From the NCBI RefSeq assembly GCF_037860835.1, contig NZ_JBBEOG010000006.1, positions 150,565 through 214,564 of the forward strand: DNA of 64,000 bases. The letters run 5' to 3'. This stretch comes from Aquipuribacter nitratireducens (GTDB taxonomy: Bacteria > Actinomycetota > Actinomycetes > Actinomycetales > JBBAYJ01). A program made the position numbers and the translations under genes. Under the pieces are notes generated by a model that saw nothing but the letters and a program-made list of their open reading frames with translations, was not told the origin of the DNA and made no database searches. This document shows, in pieces, positions 8,538-15,821 of the stretch. Positions within the stretch are counted from its first letter, which is position 1; the number at the start of each line of letters is the position of its first letter.

Positions 8538-9146
8538 CTACGACCGGGCGCGCACCGTCGCGATTCGTGACGTACCGCGGCGGCCCTCCCGCTCCAGCCG
8601 GACGACGTCCCGCCCGAACGACCACACGAGGGCGGTGAGCGCCGCGGCGCACGCGAGGACCCCGGCGACGGGCGGCACGCCGGGCACGAGCAGGGCCGCC
8701 ACGGGCACGAGCAGCGCCGGCCCCTGGACGGCCGCGACGACCCGGCGGGCGAGGGAGTACGGCAGCGGCGCCCGCAGCGCCGGCCGGAGCGCCCCGGCGA
8801 GCCCGAAGGCGTAGCGGAGCAGACCTGCCGTGAGCACCCACGCGCCGACGAACGGGGCCGCCGCCACGGCGAGGACGAGGACCGCCGCGGCGTCGGTCTC
8901 CATGTCGAGGCGGGCGCCGCGCGTCGTCGTCACGGTGCGACGGGCCACCGCGCCGTCGACGGCGTCGAGCGCGAGCACGGGCACCGCGAGGAGGAGCACC
9001 GGTCCGGCCCACGACGACGGCGTCGCGAGGGGCGCCGTCGTCGTGGGCCACACCACGAGCGCCGCGACGACGACGAGCAGTCCGGCCCGCACGAGCGTGA
9101 CCACGTCCGCCGGTGTCAGGCTCGGGGGGTGGCCACGGACGAGCAC
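8538..9146 (-). CDS. CDP-alcohol phosphatidyltransferase family protein
   Basis: About 202 residues with six hydrophobic segments, starting at LTPADVVTLVRAG, the usual amphipathic entry helix. The catalytic motif is LDAVDGAVARRTVTTTRGARLDMETD (quoted here in parts: DAVDGAVAR, then GARLDMETD). All catalytic Asp residues are present, but only 7 residues separate AR from the next Gly where the consensus D-G-x2-A-R-x8-G has 8. Such enzymes transfer a phosphatidyl group from CDP-diacylglycerol to an alcohol; the acceptor is unknown. Start is GTG 9146 or GTG 9104; 9146 keeps the family N-terminus but overlaps the divergent dehydrogenase start by 18 bp. Confidence 0.82.
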   Translation of the reverse strand: MLVRGHPPSLTPADVVTLVRAGLLVVVAALVVWPTTTAPLATPSSWAGPVLLLAVPVLALDAVDGAVARRTVTTTRGARLDMETDAAAVLVLAVAAAPFVGAWVLTAGLLRYAFGLAGALRPALRAPLPYSLARRVVAAVQGPALLVPVAALLVPGVPPVAGVLACAAALTALVWSFGRDVVRLEREGRRGTSRIATVRARS

Positions 9147-10169
9147 CACCCCACGATGCGCCCCGCGACCGCGTCCCGCCCGCCGACCGCGCGGGCGCTG
9201 TGGGTCGAGGGCGAGGGCGTGCTCGCCGTCCGCGACCAGCCCCTCGAGGACCCGGGACCGGAGGAGGTCCGCGTCCGCACGCTCGCGAGCGGCGTGAGCC
9301 GCGGCACCGAGCGGCTCGTGCTCACCGGCCGGGTGCCCGCGTCGCAGCGGGACCGGATGCGGGCACCGTTCCAGCACGGCGACCTGCCGTGGCCCGTGAG
9401 CCACGGCTACCTCGCCGTCGGTGTCGTGGAGGCCGGCCCGCCCGCGCTCCGGGACCGCACGGTGTTCTGCCTGCACCCGCACCACGACCGCTTCGTCGTG
9501 CCGGCTGCGGCCGTCCACGTCGTCCCGGACGGCGTGCCGGCTCGCCGTGCGGTCCTCGCGGGCACCGTGGAGACCGCCGTCAACGCCCTCTGGGACGCGG
9601 GTGTGCGGCTCGGGGACAGCGTCGCGGTCGTCGGTGCCGGCATGGTGGGCGCGTGCGTCGCGCGCCTCGCCGCGCAGGTGCCGGGCTGCCGTGTCGACCT
9701 CGTCGACCCGGCTCCGGAGCGGGCTGTGCTGGCCGGCGCGCTCGGCGTCTCCCACCGGACGCCCGAGGAGCTCGACGGCGTCGTCGGCAGCCACGACGTC
9801 GTCGTCCACGCCTCCGCGACCGCCGCCGGGCTCGCGCTCGCCCTCCGGCTCGCGCCCGACGACGGGGAGGTCGTCGAGCTGTCGTGGTTCGGCAGCCACG
9901 CCCCGGAGGTCCCGCTCGGGGACGACGTGCACGCGCGCCGGGTCGCGATCCGCCCCAGCCAGGTGGGAGCGGTGGCGCGGGCGCGCCGCGAACGGCGCAC
10001 CCCCGCCGACCGGCTCGCCCTCGCCCTCCGGCTCCTCACCGACCCGGCGTTCGACCACCTCCTGGGCCCGGAGGTCCCCCTCGACGACGCGCCGACGGTC
10101 CTGCCCGGGCTGCTGCTGGACGACGCCGGTGGCGGCGGTCCCTGCCCCGTGATCACCTACGGGGCATGA
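9129..10169 (+). CDS. MDR-superfamily dehydrogenase, BchC-like, without catalytic zinc Cys
   Basis: A 346-residue medium-chain dehydrogenase. The N-terminal GroES-like part has TLASGVSRGTERLVLTGR in place of the zinc-binding CGxCGTD loop, the signature of the BchC-like subgroup. A Rossmann motif VAVVGAGMVGACVARLAAQ sits near 170-190 and indicates NAD(P) use. BchC oxidises a hydroxyethyl side chain in bacteriochlorophyll synthesis; no such pathway is present, so this enzyme should act on another polyol or sugar-like group. GTG 9129 follows a CAGGCT box (9117-9122) by 6 nt. Its stop overlaps the next start as ATGA, so it leads a five-gene run. Confidence 0.8.
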   Translation: MATDEHHPTMRPATASRPPTARALWVEGEGVLAVRDQPLEDPGPEEVRVRTLASGVSRGTERLVLTGRVPASQRDRMRAPFQHGDLPWPVSHGYLAVGVVEAGPPALRDRTVFCLHPHHDRFVVPAAAVHVVPDGVPARRAVLAGTVETAVNALWDAGVRLGDSVAVVGAGMVGACVARLAAQVPGCRVDLVDPAPERAVLAGALGVSHRTPEELDGVVGSHDVVVHASATAAGLALALRLAPDDGEVVELSWFGSHAPEVPLGDDVHARRVAIRPSQVGAVARARRERRTPADRLALALRLLTDPAFDHLLGPEVPLDDAPTVLPGLLLDDAGGGGPCPVITYGA

Positions 10170-10642
10170 CGACCCGTCAGGCCCCGATCGCCGTCGAGCA
10201 CGCCGTCACCGTCAGCGACTCGATGATGGTCGCCCACTCCCTGCCCCGACCGGTCTTCGGGCCCGCGCAGGCCCTCCACGGCGCGACGTTCGTCGTGCGG
10301 GCGACGTTCCGCCGCGACGGGCTCGACGACGACGGCGTGGTCGTCGACATCGGGGCCGCCCAGGAGGTGCTCCGCGACGCCCTCGCCGACCTCACGTACA
10401 CGAACCTCGACGACCACCCGGACCTGCAGGGCGTCGTCACGACCACCGAGGTGCTCGCGGGTCTCGTCGCCGCGCGTCTCGTGCGCCGGGCCGCCGCCGG
10501 TGACCTCCGCGGTGCGGGGACCGACCTCACGGCGGTCGTCGTCGAGCTCGGCGAGACCCCGCAGGCCGCCGCCTCGTGCACGGTCCGGCTGCGGGAGCCC
10601 GGCGCCGGGCCGGTCGACCGCTGGCCGTGGGCGCCGCGCTGA
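10166..10642 (+). CDS. 6-pyruvoyl-tetrahydropterin synthase/QueD-like protein with altered active site
   Basis: A 158-residue T-fold protein. The segment MVAHSLPRPVFGPAQALHGATF aligns with the PTPS/QueD zinc site: His24 and His38 are present, but the third His of the HGH motif is Ala40, and the catalytic Cys four residues before His38 is Ala34. VVVDIGAAQEVLRDALADL and LTYTNLDDHPDL follow as in the family, and TTTEVLAGLVAARL matches the conserved T-x-E region. It is probably an actinobacterial side branch with changed chemistry acting on a pterin-like or other small substrate. ATG 10166 overlaps the dehydrogenase stop (ATGA). Confidence 0.8.
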   Translation: MTTRQAPIAVEHAVTVSDSMMVAHSLPRPVFGPAQALHGATFVVRATFRRDGLDDDGVVVDIGAAQEVLRDALADLTYTNLDDHPDLQGVVTTTEVLAGLVAARLVRRAAAGDLRGAGTDLTAVVVELGETPQAAASCTVRLREPGAGPVDRWPWAPR

Positions 10643-11715
10643 CCGGGCCGACGGTGCCGCTCGGGTGGATCGTGCCCGGCGACGTCGACCGGCCCACCGG
10701 CGGCAACGTGTGGGACCGGGAGGTGGCCGCGGCTCTCCGGGCGGCCGGGACGGAGGTCCGGTGGCGACCCGTCGCGGGGGCGTGGCCCGTGCCCCCGGAG
10801 GGCCCCGGCGACCTGGTCGAGGCGCTGGCCGAGGTAGGTCGCGTCGCGGTCGTCGACGGACTCGTCGCTGCCGCGTGGCCGGACGTCCTCGAGGAGGCGT
10901 CGCGACGGGCACGACTCGGTCTCGTCGTCCACCTGCCCCTCGCGCTCGAGACCGGCCTGAGGCCGGACGACGCCGAGCGGCTCGACGCCCTCGAGACACG
11001 CGCCCTCGCCGCGGTCGACGTCGTCGTCGCGACGTCGCAGTGGTGCGCCGGACGGCTCCGGGGGCGCACGCGGACGCCCGTCCGCGTCGCCCGTCCCGGG
11101 ACGAGGCCGCCGGCCCTCGCCCCGCCCGACCGCCCCGGTGACGGGACCCGGCTGCTCGCCGTCGGCTCGCTCACCCCCCGCAAGGGTCACGACGTGCTGC
11201 TGGACGCCCTCCACCGCCCGGCCGCGCCGGACGTCCCGTGGCGGCTCCGGCTGGTCGGCCCGGCACCCGACCCCGCCCACGAGCGGCGCCTGCGGGACCT
11301 CGCCGCCGCGCTGCCGCACCCGGACCGGGTCGCGTTCGTGGGACCGCGGACCGGCGCGGACCTCGACGCGGAGTACGCGTGGGCCGACCTCCTCGTCGTC
11401 CCGTCGCACCGGGAGACCTACGGGATGGTCGTGACCGAGGCGCTCGCGCGCAGGCTGCCGTGCCTCGTGACGACCGGCAGCGGCCTCGAGGAGGCGCTGG
11501 GCGAGGTGGCCGGGCGGCACCCCGGGCTGCTCGTGCCCCCCGGCGACGCGGCTGCGCTCGCCGACGCGCTCACGACGTGGTGGGCGGACGCGGACCTCCG
11601 GGCGGGGCTGCGCGACCTCGCCCGCCGGCGCGGCGCGGCGCTCACCGCGCCGGGCGGCGGCTGGGACGCGACGGCCGCCGCCGTCCACGACGCCCTGCTC
11701 GGGGCGCGGGCATGA
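10627..11715 (+). CDS. GT4-type glycosyltransferase
   Basis: A 362-residue GT-B fold enzyme. The N-terminal domain holds PLGWIVPGDVDRPTGGNVWD, the C-terminal donor domain LLAVGSLTPRKGHDVLLDAL (about 175-195) and HRETYGMVVTEAL with the Glu263-x7-Glu271 pair typical of retaining GT4 enzymes. It should transfer a sugar from a nucleotide donor to an acceptor made by the neighbouring enzymes. GTG 10627 overlaps the end of the PTPS-like gene by 16 nt, and the stop overlaps the methyltransferase start as ATGA. Acceptor and sugar are unknown. Confidence 0.85.
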   Translation: MGAALTGPTVPLGWIVPGDVDRPTGGNVWDREVAAALRAAGTEVRWRPVAGAWPVPPEGPGDLVEALAEVGRVAVVDGLVAAAWPDVLEEASRRARLGLVVHLPLALETGLRPDDAERLDALETRALAAVDVVVATSQWCAGRLRGRTRTPVRVARPGTRPPALAPPDRPGDGTRLLAVGSLTPRKGHDVLLDALHRPAAPDVPWRLRLVGPAPDPAHERRLRDLAAALPHPDRVAFVGPRTGADLDAEYAWADLLVVPSHRETYGMVVTEALARRLPCLVTTGSGLEEALGEVAGRHPGLLVPPGDAAALADALTTWWADADLRAGLRDLARRRGAALTAPGGGWDATAAAVHDALLGARA

Positions 11716-12725
11716 GCCCGCTGCGCGGGGCGGGACCCGTCGGCGGCAGCGACGACGGCAGCGACGACGGCAACGACGACGGCAGCGACGACGAGGCCGG
11801 CGGGTACGACGTGGCGTGGCTCGACCTCCGAGCCGACGCCGACGACAGAGCCCGTTCGGACGCCCTCCTCGCCGACCTGGGCAACGCTCTCCGACCGGGC
11901 GTCACCGCTGCCGACCCGCCGGGCGATCACGTGCTCGACCTCGGGTGCGGGACGGGGGCGATGGCCCGCTGGTGCCTCGACCGGTTCGGCCCGCGAGCCA
12001 CGGACACGGTCGTCACGCTCGTCGACCCCGACGGCCGGCTCCTCGAGGTCGCGAGGAGCCGGCTCGCCGCGGCGCCGGGCCGGGTCCTCACGACCGTCGC
12101 CGCCGGCTGCGACGACCTCGCGCGGCTCCTCGCCGACCCGCCGGAGGGGCGCCGGGTCGACGCGGTCGTCGCGAGCGCGCTGCTCGACGTCGTGCCCGCC
12201 GCCTCGGTCGTGCACCTCGCGCGCGCGGTCGCCGGCGCCGGTGTGCCGCTGCTCGCCGCGCTGACCGTGACCGGGACCGTGCGCCTCGACCCGCAGCACC
12301 CCTGGGACGAGGTCGCCGCGGCGGCCGTCGCCCGCACCGCCCGCCGCGACGGGGCCGCCGGGCCGGGTGCGGCCGGCCTGCTCGTCGACGCGGCGACCGC
12401 GCAGGGGTGCCGCGCTGTCGCGCGGTCCACGCCCTGGCACCTCGACCCGGCGCGGGACGGGGCGCTCGTGGCGGCGTGGTGGGAGGGCTACGCGGCCGCC
12501 GCCCGTCACGGCGCCCGCACACCCGAGGAGCGCACAGCTCTCGACGTGTGGGCGGCCGACCACAGGTCCGCGCTCGAGCGGGGTGCGCTCGTGGTGCAGG
12601 TCGGCCACGACGACGTGCTGGTCCTGCCGGGCCACGCCGCCCGGTCACGTCTGTCTGCGTTTCTGTCGACATCCGTGCCGGATGTCGACAGAAACGCAGA
12701 CGTGGGGGGAACCGCGGACGCATGA
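11712..12725 (+). CDS. class I SAM-dependent methyltransferase with acidic repeat and hairpin-encoded tail
   Basis: A 337-residue protein. Motif I DHVLDLGCGTGAMARW begins near residue 73 and VVTLVDPDGRLLEVAR supplies the acidic motif II residue, giving a standard SAM fold. Residues 12-27 are four GSDD-type units from a 12-bp DNA repeat (11745-11792). The last 24 or so residues are encoded by a 23-bp perfect inverted repeat (12653-12701), so the natural C-terminus probably ended earlier. The substrate is unknown; position between the glycosyltransferase and the YbhN protein suggests methylation of the same product. ATG 11712 is coupled to the upstream stop. Confidence 0.83.
   Translation: MSPLRGAGPVGGSDDGSDDGNDDGSDDEAGGYDVAWLDLRADADDRARSDALLADLGNALRPGVTAADPPGDHVLDLGCGTGAMARWCLDRFGPRATDTVVTLVDPDGRLLEVARSRLAAAPGRVLTTVAAGCDDLARLLADPPEGRRVDAVVASALLDVVPAASVVHLARAVAGAGVPLLAALTVTGTVRLDPQHPWDEVAAAAVARTARRDGAAGPGAAGLLVDAATAQGCRAVARSTPWHLDPARDGALVAAWWEGYAAAARHGARTPEERTALDVWAADHRSALERGALVVQVGHDDVLVLPGHAARSRLSAFLSTSVPDVDRNADVGGTADA
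12653..12701. repeat. 23-bp perfect inverted repeat, 3-nt spacer
   Basis: The arms at 12653-12675 and 12679-12701 are exact reverse complements around the spacer TGC. The arms are about 57 percent GC, far lower than the surroundings, and contain GTTTCTGTCGACATCC. The element lies inside the 3' end of the methyltransferase reading frame, 52 bp before the next start. It may be an intrinsic terminator or an inserted palindromic repeat. I saw no second copy in the window. Confidence 0.9.
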
Positions 12726-12752
12726 GGACGCGTCGTGACGCACGATGGGGTC

Positions 12753-13757
12753 GTGTCCGCACCGCCCGCCACCCCGACGCGGACGGGTCGGCGGCGCCTG
12801 CCCCGCCGGGTGCGCCTCGCGCTCCGGCTCGCCGCGACCGCGGCCGCGCTCGCGGCGGTGGCGCTGGTCGTGGGAGCGGACGCCGTCCGGGCGGGCACGG
12901 CGGTGCTGAGCCCCGGTCCTGTCGTGGCGGCACTCGCCCTCGGTGCGCTGTGGCGCGCTCTCGCCACCGCCCGCTGGCTGGTGGTGGCCCGGGCGCTGGG
13001 GGCTCCGCTGGCACCGGCGGGCGCGTACGCGGAGTACACCCGCAGCGAGCTCGTCAACCAGGTCGTCCCCGGCGGTGTCGTCGGGGACCTCGACCGGGCG
13101 CGGCGGCACGGGACGACCGTGGGGCTGCTCCCGGCGGCACGCGGCGTCGTCGTCGAGCGGGTCCTGGGACAGGCGACGCTCGTCGCCGCGACAGCGGTCG
13201 CCGTGGCGTCCCACCCGTCGCTGCTCGGTGTGGCGGACGGTGTCGACGGGCGGACCGTCACGGTCCTCGCCGCCGCGGCCGTCGTCGCGCCCGTCGTCGT
13301 CCTGCTGCTGTGGCAGCCGTGGCGCACCGCCTCGGGGCCCAGGTCACGGGGCACCGTCGGGCGGTGGGCGGCGGCCGTCGGCCTCGGCGCGGTCGCCTCG
13401 CTCGGCGTGCTCGCGTGCTTCGTCGCGACCTTCGTGCTCGCGGCGCGCGCAACGGGCAGCGACGCGGCCGTCGCCGACCTCCTCCCCGCCGTCCTCGTCA
13501 CGCTCCTCGTCTCCGGGGTCCCCCTCACCGTGGCCGGGTGGGGCGCACGCGAGGCGGGCGCGGCGCTCGCCTTCGCGAGCGTCGGCCTCGGAGCCGCGGA
13601 GGGCGTCGCGACCTCCGTCGGGTACGGCCTGCTCGCCCTCGTCGCCGCGCTGCCCGGGCTGCTACCGCTCGCGCTGCCCCACCGGAGCACCCGTCCGGAG
13701 GGCCGCGGCGAGGTCGAGGTCGAAGCACACGTCGTCGCCCAGCCGGAACGTCCGTGA
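12753..13757 (+). CDS. YbhN/AglD-like (lysylphosphatidylglycerol synthase TM region) membrane protein
   Basis: About 334 residues with roughly eight membrane helices. Family markers are YTRSELVNQVVPGGVVGDLD near 95-115 and VAGWGAREAGAALAF near 260-275, as in the UPF0104/LPG_synthase_TM family. These proteins resemble the flippase-like membrane half of MprF and are thought to move lipids or lipid-linked molecules. GTG 12753 follows a CACGAT box (12741-12746) by 6 nt; GTG 12735 is the alternative. The last 96 bp overlap the convergent RibD-C gene. Confidence 0.82.
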   Translation: MSAPPATPTRTGRRRLPRRVRLALRLAATAAALAAVALVVGADAVRAGTAVLSPGPVVAALALGALWRALATARWLVVARALGAPLAPAGAYAEYTRSELVNQVVPGGVVGDLDRARRHGTTVGLLPAARGVVVERVLGQATLVAATAVAVASHPSLLGVADGVDGRTVTVLAAAAVVAPVVVLLLWQPWRTASGPRSRGTVGRWAAAVGLGAVASLGVLACFVATFVLAARATGSDAAVADLLPAVLVTLLVSGVPLTVAGWGAREAGAALAFASVGLGAAEGVATSVGYGLLALVAALPGLLPLALPHRSTRPEGRGEVEVEAHVVAQPERP

Positions 13758-14489
13758 CGGTGGGCGCAGGGCGTCCCGCGCGAGGGCCGGTCCGGGGACC
13801 CCGAGGCCGGTCGTGCCGTCCGCGCCGAGGAGGACCGGCGCCACGCTGAGGTGGAGCCGGTCGAGGGCCCCCGCCCGCAGGAACCGCGACACGGTCCGGC
13901 CGCCACCCTCGACGAGGACCCGGACGAGACCTCGGTCCGCGAGCCGGTCGAGGACGTCGTGCGGGTCGACCCCGCGCCGCTCGTCGCACGGGACCGCGAG
14001 CACGCGGACCGGCCCGTCCCCGGTCACCGCGCGGCGCGCCGCCGCCTCGTGCGCCTCCGCCACGCACCACGTCACCGGGGCGCCGTCGGACAGCACCCGG
14101 GCCGTCAGCGGCGCACGCGCGGCGGGGTCGAGCACGACACGGTGCGGGTCCCGGCCCACGACGCTGCGCACGGTGAGGCGGGGGTCGTCGGACACGACCG
14201 TGCCCACCCCCACGAGGACGGCGTCGACGAGGGCACGGAGCCGGTGCAGGTGCTCGCGGTCGGCCTCGCCCGTGACGTGGACGGCGTCACCGGTGCGGGT
14301 GGCGATGCACCCGTCGAGGCTCTGCCCGAGCTGCGCGAGCGCGAAGCGCCCGGGGGCCGTCGCGACCGGACCGTAGAGGGCGAGCAGGTCCGCGGCCTCG
14401 GCGTCCGCGGGCGCCGGACGGGCACCACCGGCCCGGGCGGCCGGGGACCGCAGCCACGCCCAGGCGGCGGTCGCGTCGACGGGCCCCAC
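13662..14489 (-). CDS. RibD C-terminal/dihydrofolate reductase-family reductase
   Basis: A 275-residue stand-alone RibD_C reductase. Motifs are LAQLGQSLDGCIATRTG, VGVGTVVSDDPRLTVR (NADPH region), VLVEGGGRTVSRFLRAGALD and LSVAPVLLG. In riboflavin synthesis RibD reduces a ribosylamino group to ribitylamino; stand-alone relatives act on varied pyrimidine, pterin or nucleoside substrates. No deaminase domain is attached and no other rib gene is present, so a role in the neighbouring PTPS/glycosyltransferase pathway is plausible. It is convergent with the YbhN gene, overlapping by 96 bp. Confidence 0.85.
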   Translation of the reverse strand: MGPVDATAAWAWLRSPAARAGGARPAPADAEAADLLALYGPVATAPGRFALAQLGQSLDGCIATRTGDAVHVTGEADREHLHRLRALVDAVLVGVGTVVSDDPRLTVRSVVGRDPHRVVLDPAARAPLTARVLSDGAPVTWCVAEAHEAAARRAVTGDGPVRVLAVPCDERRGVDPHDVLDRLADRGLVRVLVEGGGRTVSRFLRAGALDRLHLSVAPVLLGADGTTGLGVPGPALARDALRPPSRTFRLGDDVCFDLDLAAALRTGAPVGQRER

Positions 14490-14548
14490 CGGCCCATCCT
14501 CACTCGTCCGTCGTCAGCGTGCGCGCGCGCCGGTGCATGCTGTCCCGG

Positions 14549-15799
14549 ATGGTGCCCGTCGACCTCCCCCTCGCGCTGCCCGGCGACGTCGCCGCAGCCA
14601 CGGCGCACGGCAGCACAGCCGGCGGCGTCCTGCGCTGCGCCTACCACGCGGCCGGGGTGTGCGGGTCGTGCACGTGGCTCGGCCGGCCCTACGACGAGCA
14701 GCTCGCCCGGCTCGACGCCGACTGCCGCGAGGTGCTCGCCGCGGCGCTCGGCACCCGGGCGCACGGCATCGAGTGGTCGCCGCCCGTCGCGAGCCCACCG
14801 GCCGCGTTCCGCGCCAAGGCGAAGATGGTCGTCGGCGGCACCGTCGCGGCCCCGACCCTCGGCATCCTCGACCGGACCGGGAACGGCACGGACCTGCGGG
14901 CGTGCGCGCTACTCACCCCCGGCCTGCAGGCGGCCATGCCCGTCCTCGCCGACCTCGTGACGCAGGCGCGGCTGACGCCGTACGACGTGCCGGCGCGCCG
15001 GGGCGAGCTCAAGCACCTCATCGTCGTCGAGGCCCCCGACGGCGGGCTCATGGTCCGGGCGGTCCTCCGCTCGACCGAGGGGCTGCCGCGGCTGCGCGCA
15101 CGCCTCGGCTGGCTGCGGGAGCGGCTGCCCCGCCTCGTCGTGCTGTCGGCCAACCTCCAGCCGGTGCACGCCGCGGTCCTCGAGGGGCCGGAGGAGGTCG
15201 TCCTCAGCGAGGAGGCGACGCTGCCCGTGGCCGTCGGCGACGTCACGCTCCACCTGCGCCCCCAGGGTTTCGTCCAGACCAACCTCGCCGTCGCGGGCAC
15301 GCTGTACCGGCAGGCGCGGGCGTGGGCGGAGCGCGCGCTGCCGGCCGCGGCAGGCGGCAGGGTCTGGGACCTGTACTGCGGCGCCGGCGGCTTCGCCCTC
15401 CACCTCGCCGGGGGACGGCGCCACGTCGTCGGCGTCGAGGTGGCCGCCGAGTCGGTGGCGGCCGCGGAGCGCTCCCGCGACGAGCTGGGCGCGCCGGCCG
15501 ACGGTCCGGGCGGCGTGCGGTTCGTCGCCGCGGACGCGACGCGGTGGGCGCAGGAGCAGCCGGCGGCGGCGCCGGACCTCGTGGTCGTCAACCCGCCGAG
15601 GCGGGGCCTCGGCCCCGACCTCGCGGGCCGGCTCGAGGCGGCGGACGGCGCCCGGTACGTCCTCTACTCCAGCTGTGACGTCACGTCCCTCGCGCGCGAC
15701 CTCGCCGCGATGCCGTCGTGGCGGCCCGTCGCCGCGCAGGTCCTCGACATGTTCCCCCAGACGCGGCACGCCGAGGTCCTCGTCCTCCTGTCGCGGTAG
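14549..15799 (+). CDS. rlmC: 23S rRNA m5U methyltransferase, RlmC/RumB type
   Basis: About 416 residues. An N-terminal iron-sulfur site is visible in RCAYHAAGVCGSCTW, followed by a variable central domain and a C-terminal SAM fold with VWDLYCGAGGFALHLAG, the DLVVVNPPRRGL motif and YSSCDVTSLARDL, whose cysteine is the catalytic nucleophile of the uracil-C5 methyltransferases. The best match is RlmC, which modifies U747 of 23S rRNA; TrmA/RlmD activity cannot be excluded. ATG 14549 lies 7 nt after a CATGCT box; ATG 14537 and GTG 14519 are alternatives. Confidence 0.85.
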   Translation: MVPVDLPLALPGDVAAATAHGSTAGGVLRCAYHAAGVCGSCTWLGRPYDEQLARLDADCREVLAAALGTRAHGIEWSPPVASPPAAFRAKAKMVVGGTVAAPTLGILDRTGNGTDLRACALLTPGLQAAMPVLADLVTQARLTPYDVPARRGELKHLIVVEAPDGGLMVRAVLRSTEGLPRLRARLGWLRERLPRLVVLSANLQPVHAAVLEGPEEVVLSEEATLPVAVGDVTLHLRPQGFVQTNLAVAGTLYRQARAWAERALPAAAGGRVWDLYCGAGGFALHLAGGRRHVVGVEVAAESVAAAERSRDELGAPADGPGGVRFVAADATRWAQEQPAAAPDLVVVNPPRRGLGPDLAGRLEAADGARYVLYSSCDVTSLARDLAAMPSWRPVAAQVLDMFPQTRHAEVLVLLSR

Positions 15800-15821
15800 C
15801 AGGCCGCAGGAGGAACGGACC

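Noticed and set aside
9129..10169. Bacteriochlorophyll biosynthesis enzyme BchC
   Set aside because: It matches the subgroup by the SGVSRGTE loop, but no photosynthesis gene is present; BchC-like only describes the fold.
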